This document shows positions 37,481 through 48,841 of a stretch of 64,000 nucleotides of DNA, piece after piece. The DNA is taken from contig JAJEKV010000002.1 of NCBI GenBank assembly GCA_021234155.1, positions 29,449,115-29,513,114 of the forward strand, given 5' to 3'. How positions within the stretch are numbered: the first letter of the stretch is position 1; each line of letters starts with the position of its first letter. Below the pieces are notes generated by a model, which ran no database searches, was not told where the DNA came from, and saw only the letters and a list, made by a program, of their open reading frames with translations. The stretch is from Isoetes taiwanensis. Lineage: Eukaryota > Streptophyta > Lycopodiopsida > Isoetales > Isoetaceae. The position numbers and the translations under genes are program-made.

Positions 37481-37579
37481 CAATCGAATACTTACTAAAA
37501 CATACGCCAATCCCTATATTGGTGTCGGACTTTCATCAACAGCACCATCAGGAACTAGGGTATGAATTAGTAAAACATT

Positions 37580-39020
37580 GATGTGAAGGATTGGTTTCTT
37601 ACTTGATAGTAATACTCAATTTGCATGCAATGCCTTTTTTTTTTGTATAAAGTGGAGCAATCTTTTGTAATGAGATATGAACCATTGGCTTCTTACTTGA
37701 TATCAATAATCAATTTGCCGTAATGACGTTTTGGATGCAATGCATGTTTGTTTGTTCGTATTAAGTTCTGCAATTGTTGTTAGGGCATGGAATAACCTAA
37801 GATTTTGTAAGGTTTTGGGCATGTATTCATAGGGCAAAATGTTATTTTGCTGATGTTAGTAAATGGGTTTTGAGTTTCCTAATGTGTTTGGAATTTTTTC
37901 TTGTTATAGCTCTATCTTTTCCTGGAAAGTAGGGTTTCTGCCATTTGTGTGCGTGAGGACAGGGCGACATGGCCTTGGCGGCCTTCTTCTGGCGAAGCTC
38001 ATGCCGGACTGCTTGGCCATGGCAGCCTCCTTGTGGCAAAATTACAGCTGACTGCATGCCTGGCCCGAGAAGATAGTGATGTAATTTAATTGCTTGGCCC
38101 CAAAGGATGATGCTGGCGGAGTTGTTCTGGTGGATTTGTTGTTGCATGCTTCTTGCATCTTCCAGCAATTTGCAGGGCGACGAAATAATGTTGTTTGCGG
38201 TTTTCTTTGCAAGAGGAGTTCATGGCAGGGCATGAAGAGTGTGTGCAGGGTCACATAAGAAACCCCATCTTTTTTTATGTTGGCAGGGTAAATCGATGCC
38301 CTCTGTGCCAGAACCTGTAACATGGAATCGGATTTACAGGGATGGGTAAATCATTCCCAAAAATGCCTCGTGCTCTGCTGGTTTTGGTTTCACGATGGCT
38401 AGATAAATTGACGCCTTGTGTTCCACAAGAGGATTTTTGTTTCAAACTTATTTTGCATGTCTCTGAGCAATTCTGATCTAATTTGAAGCATCGTTACTTT
38501 TTGTGCCTCTGTTTTGCAAACTCCTCTGGTATGGAGCTAATGGCAGACACAGCTTGAGTTTTTGTTGTCTTATGTAGAATGGCAGGGCATTGGTACTGCC
38601 GTCTCTTGGCAGGGGGTTCAAATCGCCAATTCTTTTGCTGAACCTGCAGTATATTGGCAGATAAATGCTGTGTGGATGTTTTTGTGAAACAGATTCATGA
38701 TATGCTGCTGAACATTCATGTTGAATAGGAATGGAGTTCCTTTAATCTGTGTAGTTGGTGTTAAGCACTCAGTATGTACGTGTTTGACTTCAATGGAATA
38801 CATTGTAGTGCACCTTAGGATGAGGTGGAAATTGGGGTTTGACCCCATCTTGACTTCTAAGGGACGGCCACATGTTGTGCATTGGGCATATAACATGGAA
38901 TATTCTGATAATCAATGGTTGAGATTGAGCGATTATATTCTGAGCGATCAATGTTTGTTCGTATAGAGTGCAACAATCTTTTGTTATAGGGATGTGAACG
39001 ATTGATTTCTTATTTGACTA
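37580..39020. repeat. Host repeat family, several diverged copies
   Basis: The phrase order TGTTCGTATAGAGTGCAA, CAATCTTTTGTTATA, GATGTGAACGATTGATTTCT, TACTCAATTTG recurs with changes at about 37580-37625 (right part only), 37640-37715, 37740-37790 and 38950-39020. No gene is supported here; a frame at 37842-38168 (-) has no motif. Confidence 0.6.
38812..38930. repeat. Dispersed repeat, copy 2
   Basis: Shares TTTGACCCCATCTTGACTT and nearby words with 1626-1740. Confidence 0.5.
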
Positions 39021-39024
39021 TACT

Positions 39025-41230
39025 CAATTTGTGTCAACAACATTTTCATAGAGTTATAAATCCTTAAAATGCATGTGTAGCCAATAGTTAGCTATAGCCA
39101 TATTAAGATTCTCCTTTGTAGGAGTTCACAACAAAGGTCTTGGCTACACATCTATTTTTTAAATTATATATATTCACTCTCAACCACTCAAGAGAAATGG
39201 GATTTTGCCTCTTATTGTGGTAATGCATTTGAACCTAAATTCTCCATTAAGAATATAGGAAAAGGCATGCAAAATAGACTTTAAAATAGTTTCGTACAAC
39301 AAATTTCATGCGTAGGTGAAATGTCACCTATGCCTATGAATGGCAGGCCATTCAAAGCCTCGCTACTTCCATATATTCAATAACACTACTATTTTTTGGA
39401 TGTAGTGAAGCGTTGAGAGACTCCTAGAAATGTCAAATGCACTGCACATGCAAATTCTATATAAAATTGAGTAATGGATGACATTTGAACTTTATGATAG
39501 TTGAGCAAGCATAGTTCCTAAAATCTCATGTTTGTCATTAAAAGACTTTCGGGCTTTACACCTGTTGTTTGCTTTTTTTTTGAGTGGAAAATGAAAATTG
39601 GATAAAAGATAAAGGATCAAAAGATAGTGTACCAGTTTTGAATGCTTTAATTCATCCCTTTGGATAGATAATACAGCAGAGGGATTGACCGAAGCTGATG
39701 CATGACCTAGAACACTAGGTCAGGCTAGTTTTTATTTTTATTTTTTTATTTTTTTGATGAAAGGGGACTTATAATTACTTAATAAAAAGTAGTACAACAT
39801 TTGTCAAGGTAAGGTCGCCTTTGACTAGATTTCTCCAATAAGGAAAACTACTAAACCTAGAATAACTGAAACGAAGGCCCTTGGGCAATATATCTGAACT
39901 GCAGCATGTATAACTGTATTACATATTTAACAAGGTGCTGCGCACGGAGGGTTGCCCTCCATGGCCGGAGGGTGACGTGGCTTAAATCATACTTCAAAGT
40001 CATGTTTCCACAATCAATCAAAATTGCTACTTCAAAATAATAGAATACCTGATACCATGACTTTTGGGGAATTGGTCTGAAGAAATCTTTGGTGCTCGGC
40101 ATGGAACAAGTATTGCAGAAGCATAAGGACAAGTTTAATAGAACAGAGAATGGAAATACATGTTGTTAGCATAGAGATGAGAGAACTCCTTGAAGACCTT
40201 TGATCTATTTTTTGTGCTTGGGAGAAGGAAAACATAGAGCATTGTTGTGTGAAGATGCTGATGTGAATGAAGTTAAAGAAATAGTGTATGAATCATTCTC
40301 CCTTTATAATTATGATGTTTTGGTCAGATTGTGCATATTCAAATATATAAGACTTACAACCCTGGTTTAGACCTTTTTACACTGCATCCTAAAATATGAA
40401 TGCCACATTTTATATATGACGGCATTTGTGACTCCAGATCAAAAAATGCAACACATAAAATATAAGTTGTTCTTATATTGGAAGATGGATGTTGTAGTCT
40501 TATATAAGTATCAAATACTAGGGTAAGTCCCCCGGTATTAGAAAAGACTCCATTGCCCTTAAATGGAACCACTCAACTTATTTAAGTCTAAATAAGTCGT
40601 CTTAGTGTCTTTTGCTTAAGTGGCAGACTTCTATGATTGTCATAAGATTAAGACAATAATATGAAGAGGGTGCTTTGGCCGAGGAAAAATCTCATTGATT
40701 TAGTATTTTGGTACTGGGTGATAGGGAAGACATAGAGCATATGAATAGGTAGGTAATGGAGTAATAGATGGGGTTTTAAATTGCATAGGGTTTAGGGTAT
40801 TAGTTGCTAAATACGATGATTTAGTATTTCGTGGAAAGGTAGCAAATCCATTGTGTAGTCAACATAGTCTAGTAGACAATTGGATATTGGAATTGTAGAG
40901 GCATGTAATTTTAGTGGGTCTATGTGGAATGAGAGGTGAAAGATGGGTGAAGATAACAACTGCGTGCTCATGGTATCTATGAGTTTACAATGGATAATGT
41001 TCTTTCCAAGCTTAGAAAAATAAAGCAAGTTGAAACAAGATATACGTAATGGACCTTTTCTAACAAATTACCATATTTTCAAACCTGGCACAGGCAACAT
41101 GTGCCATACTAAATGTTGTCTTCATCTCGTTTTCTTCTAAAACCCCTTTCTAACTTGCCCAAAGCAACTTACCATATTTTCGAGCCTGGCAACATGTCCC
41201 GCACTAAAAAAAGAAAAGTTGAAAACAATA
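39025..41230. other. Intergenic, no gene seen
   Basis: No supported coding sequence. The block 39792-39877 (starting GTACAACATTTGTCAAGG, through ACTGAAACGAAGGC) recurs at 55424-55510. Confidence 0.55.
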
Positions 41231-41233
41231 CCA

Positions 41234-41720
41234 CCTAATGACAAATTGCTAGAGATTCCGGGTGAGAGTGAAACTGCATATCTTGGCTCTTCTGATGGAT
41301 CCCTAGTTTCTTTTGAAATGGTGCACATGAACTGTTTGCACGTATCATGCAGGTAATCAATATTCGCATTTATCAATCATCAATAAAGATACAATGAGAT
41401 ATTTTTGACCTAGAGAACCTAGTTCATGCCTCCTCTTGAGATGGGATTAGAGTTTGTCCTCCTACTCTGTTACTAAAATGTAAAATCTGCATCATGTCTC
41501 CGAAGTTGAGATCAATAAAAACCAAGATAGTGAACTAAATATTATATGAGAGCAGAGGGTTTTATGTGCACCTTTGTCCGATATGTACAGCTTTTGAGGT
41601 TCTTCTTCCGAGATAGCTTGTGGAAAATATATTCTTAGTTCTGCATCTCAGACATGAAAATACCAGTTTTTGTTGGACTGTGTTTGGCATATTTGTAGCA
41701 ATCAGTGATGCCATGCCACC
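41234..41720. repeat. 0.48-kb direct repeat A beside the p24 exons
   Basis: Matches 42996-43474 in the same orientation from CCTAATGACAAATTGC to GATGCCATGCCACC, with a few percent differences and small indels. The minus strand reads RDPSEEPRYAVSLSPGISSN in both copies, possibly a displaced exon. I cannot assign it to a family. Confidence 0.9.
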
Positions 41721-42910
41721 CTCGCATTTGTTTTCTCGCTCACATCACGCATAACTGACTCTCTGATGTGGGTTAAAGAAAGAAGAAGGTTGTTAAATAC
41801 AGTGAAACCAGAAAGATACATTGGGCATGACATCACATACCTTTCCCTTAAATAGAAGAGGTCATCTCGAATAGTCTCCGCTATATCCAAAAGCCTTTGC
41901 AGCTCAAGTTCTAACCCCCTATTAATAACACGCATGCATAAATCAAACTGACGAAAGTGAAACAAAACCCAAATGCTTTACTCTAGTTTTGGGCTTTAAA
42001 TCCGTGACAGAATAATAAAGTTAGCCAGTTGTACAAATCTTGGTCAGATACAATCACAACTATTGTAAATAACAGCACTTTGAGCAATAATATGATGATG
42101 CATTCATAATAAGAAATTTTAAGCTGCTTGAGGAACTGTTTCATCATAATCAGGTACAATTTACATGGCTTAATCGGTACAATACATACAATGGTAGAAT
42201 TAATCTATTTACTCTTTATGTACTTCATGGACAAATGCTCAACTTTCAGCAAGGCTTTGATGGCAGAATAGAGACTTCATAGATTATAAGTCCTGTTAAG
42301 CAAAAAAAGATCCTACCTCAATTTTATCTTTCTTGGCAATGCTTTCCCAATCTTTTGCAGCCAAAACCAATTTTCCAATGAAGGTCAATGTCAACCACAA
42401 CATTTTGCTGAGCATGTGGCACCCAGAAACAAGCCAGATAACCACCATTTTCCGTCGTTTTGAAACCAAAACTAGCCTCCACAACATTTTTTTGCATGTG
42501 TAGGGTAGTCCCAAAAGGGGATGTTACCTGCAATGTTAAACTGGTTATTGAAGTTCTATACACCGCCCTATCGTTTTTACTTGTCATGATTTTCACTTCA
42601 AAAAAAATAACGCAAACTTTTCAAAGACGAGGACAACATAAAAAAATCAATTTTGACTTCTTAGAACGCATCCAGTCTTGCAGCAGTTTTCATTTGAGAA
42701 GAAAACACAAATAAGATAGGATACTAACAGGAAATAATATGGGTCATCATCAGAATAACAAAAACTTGATGTGGAAAAGAATTAAATCTGCAATTGATGG
42801 TAAAACTAAGAAGATCATAATTTTCACATATCATTCGTTTGAATTTGGGATATTATCTCAACAAGGGAATATGAATCCGTCACAACAACGTGGTCACGAA
42901 AATTAGGGAA
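41711..42910 (-). pseudogene. p24-delta family cargo receptor (emp24/GOLD), partial
   Basis: p24 proteins are type-I membrane cargo receptors cycling between ER and Golgi in COPI and COPII vesicles. Four exon-like blocks are seen in order. 42910-42830 reads HVVVTDSYSLVE, like the start of the GOLD domain. 42527-42317, after TTGCAG, reads VTSPFGTTLHMQKNVV, then FKTTENGGYLACFWVP and VDIDLHWKIG, and in a shifted frame AAKDWESIAKKDKIE. 41918-41841 reads LELELQRLLDIAETIRDDLF followed by YLRER, the coiled coil. 41762-41711 reads ESVMRDVSEKTNARVAW. Introns are GT-AG and phases agree except for one-base excesses in A4 (42363-42366) and C5 (41915-41919). The signal peptide and the membrane anchor that should follow VAW are missing; there the sequence enters repeat A. 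Family call firm, function unlikely as read. Confidence 0.78.
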
Positions 42911-42995
42911 AACGTGAGTAGATCGCTCAAATGACAAAAATAACCATGGAAAACAAAGGACAATACATCTAAAAGACATACCCTGGCATTGATCT

Positions 42996-43474
42996 CCTAA
43001 TGACAAATTGCTAGAGATTCCGGGTGAGAGTGAAACTGCATATCTTGGCTCTTCTGATGGATCCCTAGTTTCTTTTGAAATGGTGCACATGAACTGTTTG
43101 CACGTATCATGCAGGTAATCAATATTCGCATTTATCAATCATCAATAAAGATACAATGAGATATTTTTGACCTAGAGAAACTAGTTCATGCCTCCTCTTG
43201 AGATGGGATCAGAGTTTGTCCTCCTACTCTACTAAAATGTAAAATCTGCATCATGTCTCCGGTTGAGATCAATAAAACCAAGATAGTGAACTAAATATTA
43301 TATGAGAGCAGAGGTTTTTATGTGCAATTTGTCCGATATGTACGCTTTTGAGGTTCTTCTTCCGAGATAGCTTGTGGAAAATATATTCTTAGTTCTCGCA
43401 TCTCGGACACGAAAATACCGCTTTTGTTGGACTGTGTTTGGCATATTTGTAGCAATCGGTGATGCCATGCCACC
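42996..43474. repeat. 0.48-kb direct repeat B beside the p24 exons
   Basis: Second copy of 41234-41720, placed 1762 bases away on the upstream side of the p24 exons. Confidence 0.9.
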
Positions 43475-43549
43475 AAAGATAATGTTAAATCATGTGCTTC
43501 AGCCCAACAATCCAATAAGATCAACTATACTGATTATTGTGACGAACAA

Positions 43550-44048
43550 CATCCGGCGATGCCATGGTCTTTCCCCATAGCTGTAAAATATTGATGCTCT
43601 TCATCAAGCAAGGCAAAGATAGAAGCAAAAGTTCATCCGCTTTGATCTAATTTTCCTCCTATAACCTCAGTAAGCATTGGCTGGCCATCCCCTGCATTAC
43701 CATCCTTTGCATATCCCCAATGATTGCATCCCACATAGTAGCATCTCAATCCTCCAAATGTCAAAGACTTTTTGACCCTCCTCCATGTTGCCACATTTTG
43801 CAAACATGTCAACTAGCCTGGTCCCTACAATATCAGCACTGAGCCTACATGTGCTTGTGAACCCGCCTTCCCTGTTTTATGTGCTCTGTAGACCCTGAAA
43901 TAGCACATGCTTGAAAGACACTTAAGAATGCCATCTTATCTAGCATTAGGCTGCCTTTTTGTATGTATTCAAGGAGTCTTAGCACACCTAAGTGCTTTTA
44001 CATTGTGAACATAACCTGCAATCGTTGTACACCAAGACACAATATCTG
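43550..44048 (-). pseudogene. PPR protein fragment (PLS type)
   Basis: PPR proteins bind organelle RNA; PLS types guide editing. The minus strand shows successive motif pieces: DIVSWCTTIAGYVHN, then in another frame LDKMAFLSVFQACAISGS and HIKQGRRVHKHM, then ADIVGTRLVDMFAKCGNMEE and GQKVFD. Near the low-coordinate end it reads DEEHQYFTAMGKDHGIA. This is the usual order of P, L and S repeats with the KCGNMEEGQKVFD signature. Several frameshifts and stops break it; one is a C4 run at 43715-43718. No DYW domain is seen. Confidence 0.8.
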
Positions 44049-44099
44049 AATTTGGCAACCTATTAAAAACAATAAATGCTTATGAATATGTAGCATTAT

Positions 44100-44825
44100 A
44101 ACAGGGGGTTTTTTTTGTGATTTTATACGCTTTTTGGCATGGTTTTCATATGATTTCATGGGCGTATTGCACAAGGCATACTAATCAGTACATCTAGAGT
44201 GCACCAAGTTTTTGCATGCAATTTGTGCAATTTTTATTTCATCCTCCTCAATGGTTAAGATTAGAGGGCTTACAAAAAAGCCCTCTTTTAATTCAAAAAG
44301 ATCGAAGGGCGTATAATAAAAGCCCTTTTCTATGAGATTTGAGACAACCGGAATTAGGGCACGGTTAGGGTTTGTGGAATCGATGATGGCAGCATTTGTG
44401 TGAGGCAGATTCTACAAAAAAATAATCCCTCAGGCTTTAATTCTTCCCTCTGTTCCACCCGGTGGTCCTCATCAGAAGTTTTTTTGCGTGTTTTTGAAGC
44501 GATTCGATCCAAGGGGTAGGTCAGTTCCCCTTTTTTTTTTCCATTCGGGTGTATAAGGAACTAGGGAGGGTTTCATTCCGACAATGGGCCACGCCCATTG
44601 TTTGGAATTCTCACCCCAAAAATATGGCTGAGCTCAAGCTGGTATATTACCACGGTTTTACGCTTTTGTAGTATAACATGGTCGTGACCTCTCATTTCAC
44701 CTCGATTTTCTTGTAGTCGCGTTTGTGGCAATGTTCATGGCCCGATTCGAAATGTGGCCTCATGTGTTGCCGCCGATTAGCTTCCGCAGCCTACTCAAAG
44801 GATATCGGTTTTATCAAGGTATTAT
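44100..44825. other. Unassigned, 5'-UTR-like sequence
   Basis: Pyrimidine-rich and TTAGGGTTTGTGG-like sequence near 44365-44550 resembles plant leader DNA. No open frame follows that I can identify. AAAGCCCTCTTTTA and AAAGCCCTTTTCTA are repeated near 44275-44335. Confidence 0.3.
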
Positions 44826-44828
44826 TTT

Positions 44829-45088
44829 CGCAAAATGTCATCATGCACAACTTCGGGTTTCTCACTGAAGATTTTTACCGGATCAGCTTTCATGGTGGCT
44901 ACTAGTTGCTGCAGTTGTTATTTTTATACACCCAAAGAGAAATTAATTTCACTATGTAAGGACGCAAAATGTCATCATGCATAACTTCGGTTTCAATAAG
45001 ATTTTTAACCGTGTCACTTTCATGGTGGCTACTAGTTGTTCAAGGGGTTATTTTTATACACCCAGAAAATTAATTTCACTATGTAAGG
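44829..45088. repeat. 134-bp tandem duplication
   Basis: CGCAAAATGTCATCATGC through AATTTCACTATGTAAGGA appears at 44829 and again at 44963, with scattered differences. Confidence 0.85.
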
Positions 45089-45224
45089 AATTCTTGGCAA
45101 GAATGGCTTCTAAAGCCATGTCTTAAAACAAAGATTTCAAAGATAATATGGCTTTTTGAAAAGATCTTTGAGCACTTTTGTCTACCTTTGGATCTACTTT
45201 TATGCATTTGTGATATAAGTTTTA

Positions 45225-45560
45225 TTTTATGCCGTGCACATCATTGGGAGTTAATGATTCAACTCGAAAGCCTGAAAAATGTGGCATTATTGTCTTTGTT
45301 TGGCATCTCTAGCACAATTTTCTCTATATTAGGAAGCAGGAAGGTTACTCTCATGAAGATCACTCTGCTCTGCAGTTCTTTGAGAACATGTAACAGGAGG
45401 GCATAATGCTAGACCAGATAACACCCTTAAAGCAGGGAGAGAACATCCATGAACTTATTATTGGAAGGAAGTTTCAGGTCAACATTGTCCTTGGGAATAA
45501 ACTTTGATAGGTATTCCAAGTGTGCAAGCTTAGAGGATGCAGAGACCACTTTATGTGCCT
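45225..45560 (+). pseudogene. PPR protein fragment, plus strand
   Basis: From about 45343 the frame reads GYSHEDHSALQFFENM, a stop, QEGIMLDQI, then LKQGENIHELIIGRKFQVNI and VLGNKL before a frameshift. The next frame continues YSKCASLEDAE. This matches PPR L and S repeats (ALxFFExM, GxxIHELII, YSKCxSLEDA). One usual stretch between DQI and LKQG is missing. It is opposite in orientation to the neighbouring PPR pieces, so it is not simply their continuation. Confidence 0.72.
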
Positions 45561-45599
45561 TCACAAATGGCAAATGCTTTTATTAATAGGCCGTTGGTA

Positions 45600-46055
45600 G
45601 TGGAGACAAATTTTTGGAACTGCCCAAGTAATGGCAAATGTCGTTGTCATTAGTTTTACTAAACTGTTGTTCATACGAATATCTAGCCCTTAACGATTTA
45701 GGCCCTTAAAGTTTATCTACGTTTGCTTTTGTTAGGGCCCGAAGGGCCCAAAAATTTTTTTAATATAGCAATCAACACACAACTACCATTTACATTATTA
45801 ACACAAACCATTGTATTTAACACATTTAAATTAAAATCCCCCTTAAACCCCTTTTGGTTTGGGTGCATATTCACACGGGGGGTTACGTAGGGCAGCGAGA
45901 GCCCCAAAAATAGATTTACAATACATGTACAAAATTAACACCATTAAGTACATTCTCTCAAACCTTATAGTATTTTGCAAACCTTAATATACAGTATACA
46001 TAAACTTGGACATGCATACCCCACAAACGAGGATCGCTATGTACGGTTCAGATCT
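45600..46055. other. Intergenic
   Basis: No gene. A small inverted repeat GGGCCCGAAGGGCCC lies at 45736-45750, and C/G runs occur at 45838-45890. Confidence 0.5.
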
Positions 46056-46059
46056 TGGA

Positions 46060-46400
46060 ATAAAGGGCAAATATGCCCATCCCTTGCACTATGGCCTTCA
46101 AGCTGGCACATACTTTTATGACATTCTCAAAAAGATGTCTTTCCTAGATCAATATCCTCTTTTTTCATACTATTATAAAGGTTAAGAGCAAGAACATCCT
46201 TCCTGTATTAGGCATACCCTCCAATAATTACAGCTAGCGAAAATGACATCTTTATTGAGCAACTTGTTAAAGATTGTCTGTGCCTCAACAAAGCTTCCAC
46301 ATTTTACTTACGTATCAATGAGGCCATTCACTAGGAAAATATTTGTTGGAACTCCAAGCTCAAATATCATGGATGCATTGGCCCATCCTCAGATCTGGCT
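46060..46400 (-). pseudogene. PPR protein fragment
   Basis: Minus strand reads LGVPTNIFLVNGLID, a stop, VKCGSFVEAQTIFNKLLNKD, then in shifted frames pieces resembling IIGGYA and a last piece like VCASLKAIVQGM. The NGLIDxYVKCGSFVEAQxIF signature is typical of PPR S repeats. Broken by stops and frameshifts. Confidence 0.7.
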
Positions 46401-46439
46401 GTAAAGTTGATGCACCTATAATAGAGGAACCAATTGCCC

Positions 46440-47600
46440 ATGTATAAGCGGCTATACAACAACCAAACTATATGCATATTATCTACTGAACTATCTATTC
46501 TACCTATTTAACTAGAGACCAACGAGACATAGGCACAAACTATCCAGTCTAAGGGATGAACCAGCCATAAGTGTTGCATGCAACGGTAAAATAGCATGTT
46601 TTGATTGTCAAAAATCATGCATGTATCTATTTCTATGGCGGTCCATTGAACTATCCAAAACAACAAAGTATTCTATTTTATCCTTCGAGGCCATAAATTT
46701 TTGTAAACACAAGTACCATGGTACAAATAAGATCCCCGGATGCGGACCCAGTCATGACCCAATCCATTATTCAAATACATATTTGTCTCCCTACTCAACT
46801 TCAGAATTCAAATCTAAGGGATCCGATTGGGAAAAACTCAAATGGTTTTATGCCAAGTAGAAGAATGACGAAACCTATCGTTATCCAATTGTGAAACAAG
46901 CATGCATGCAATACCTATGCACCTAGCAAATTACCCGCACAACTACCCACCACTAGCACCGGCAAAAATTAATTGCCTATAAACAATCAACAAATCTAAA
47001 CTCACCAGCAAGCCATCTATTGCATCCGCGACTTCTTTACCAAAGATTAAACTACAACCTAGTTTAACAACTTAGCGAGCAACAAGAGCACAACAGAGTC
47101 ACATGACCATCCAAATACCATAAGACATCTAAAAACTACAAATACATCTATACCACCTATTTAGCAGCCCATCCAGATCTGGCTGTAAGTTGTGAAACTC
47201 CAAGAACCACAATATGCAATCAAGCACAATCTTCATCACTATAATCCTCTTTAAGATCTCATATACTCGGATATAACATGAGTCCACTCTCACATGCCTT
47301 TACGCTAAAATCCCCCACAAAGGGGTCCAACATCGACTCTTCAAGTCTTCTTGCATCTCTTCAATTATAGCGCCAAAAGACGGCCTCTAGAAAGCGGGGG
47401 TAGTTTTCCGTTCCACTTCTCCTACAAAAATGCAAAGAGTTGGAACTTGAAGTGGAAGAAATTTCGTAACTTCCGTAGAATGATGTTTAGACATGGTTGA
47501 GATAAAAAGGTACAAACAACTCAACTAGATGTTCTTAAGTTCAAGAATTGCGATAATGTTAGTTTTGCTTAGTCCAGAATTGCAACTCCGAAGTGAAACC
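46440..47600. other. Intergenic, no gene seen
   Basis: AT-rich, with words such as CAGATCTGGCTGTAA shared between 46393 and 47175, hinting at an old local duplication. No motif-bearing frame. Confidence 0.5.
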
Positions 47601-47604
47601 GAAA

Positions 47605-47795
47605 AAATACATTGGGCATGACAAAGACATACCTTTCCCTTAAATAGAAGAGGTCATCTCTCAATAGTCTCCACTATATCCAAAAGCCTTTGCACTCAAG
47701 TTCTACCCCTATTAATAACACGCATGCATAAATCAAACCGACGAAAAGTGAAACAAAACCCAAATGCTTTACTCTAGTTTTGGGCTTTAAATCCA
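47605..47795 (-). pseudogene. Duplicated p24-delta coiled-coil exon
   Basis: Closely matches 41815-42003, covering the exon that encodes the p24 coiled coil (ERLLxIxETIRDDLFYLRE region) and its flanking introns. Small indels (for example CTCAAGTTCTACCCCT against CTCAAGTTCTAACCCCCT) break the frame here. No neighbouring p24 exons accompany it, so it is an isolated fragment. Confidence 0.8.
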
Positions 47796-47853
47796 TGACG
47801 GATCAATTAGAGTACTCCCAACAACAAATCGTTTTGAAATCCACTCTCAATTA

Positions 47854-48720
47854 TCATTGCATGGAAATACACGCTTCTTCATTATCAAATTGATGAGGGC
47901 CACACAATTTCAAGCAGCTCATGAAAATGATTGTATCGGCTTGAAGCCGACAAAGTCGCATATTTTCAAAACATCGTAAAGGCAAGCTCACCTTCACCAT
48001 GCCGGACGTAGCCGAAAACATTGCACTCCGGGACACTATGTTTTGATAGGGCAAGTTGTTAAACACTTCAATAGACAAATCCAAATCATCATATCCGGGC
48101 GTAAAGATAGACCGGGGCTACTTCCTAAAACAATGTCGATAGCATTCCTCTAGCAATCATATCCCGATGGATATGCCTTCTTACGATTTTGTGCCTAGAT
48201 GTTTTCGGAAGAGTTAAGAACGTGAAGTCGCCATGCGGATCTATGCTCGATGCAAACATCCTATCATACAATTGAATAGTCAGTATTAACATCACCATGC
48301 TTAACATTGGCATCAATAATAGCATTCCAAGTATAAAGATCGGTATAGACACATTATAAAAGCTTGGTTTGCCTCGATTAAAGATCGGGTATAGACACAT
48401 TATCAAAGCTTGGTTTGCCTCGATCAAACTTTTATATGAAGCAAAGTTCGAATGAGATGATTAGCGGGGCCAAAATCGTTACCTACACCTTGGTTTGCAA
48501 TGAGAAATTGAAGTCTTCGTCCAAGCTCATGGTCTCCAATTTTCAAGCACTCCCGCATCATGTCATAGGCAAGGTCTCTTGATATAAACTGCTGCTCCTT
48601 GCAAGATGTGTTCTTATTCTTCATCGGATTGAAGCGCCGATCCCTGCCTTGCCAGTTACCCGGTTGGCTTAAGAAATGAGACGTGGAGTTCTTTACCATC
48701 TGACCGAGAGTTTACAGGAA
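47854..48720 (-). pseudogene. PPR protein, N-terminal part, broken
   Basis: A minus frame from ATG at 48699 reads MVKNSTSHFLSQPGNWQGRD, then DLAYDMMRECLKIGDHELGR, RLQFLIANQGVGNDFGPAN and HLIRTL, like the first repeats of a PLS PPR protein. After a frame loss come NAIIDANVKHGDVN, QLYDRMFASSIDPHGDFTFL and KIVRRHIHRDMIARGMLSTL. Near 47.9-48.0 kb follow MVKVSLPLRCFENMRLCRLQ and ADTIIFMSCLKLC. A segment near 48350-48425 is duplicated (GCTTGGTTTGCCTCGAT twice). Spacing fits tandem PPR repeats; the reading is broken several times. No predicted targeting peptide is obvious. Confidence 0.78.
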
Positions 48721-48841
48721 ATAGGAGGTTTGGAGCAGTCACCAGCATATCCTAGGGATATTTTAGCATATACCTAGGATATGCCAAAAACCCACATAAA
48801 CAAGGGTTTCCCCCCTAGGGGCAACCCAAAAACCATATTTG

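Larger units (their letters stand above)
31917..37570 (-). mobile_element. Nearly full-length LINE, minus strand, (TTCTA)n tail
   Basis: Reading the minus strand from about 37.5 kb, the order is tandem 5' monomers, an ORF1-like region, ORF2 with endonuclease, reverse transcriptase and C-terminal Cys/His region, a 3' UTR and a (TTCTA)n tail at 31947-31917. It is markedly GC-richer than its surroundings and about 5.6 kb long, usual for a plant LINE. The ORFs are broken by many stops and frameshifts, so it is inactive as read. The 5' limit is set by comparison with the unbroken host repeat near 39 kb and is approximate. Confidence 0.85.

Noticed and set aside
38582-38625. Possible tRNA (B-box-like GGTTCAAATCG)
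   Set aside because: No acceptor or T-stem pairing and a poor A box.
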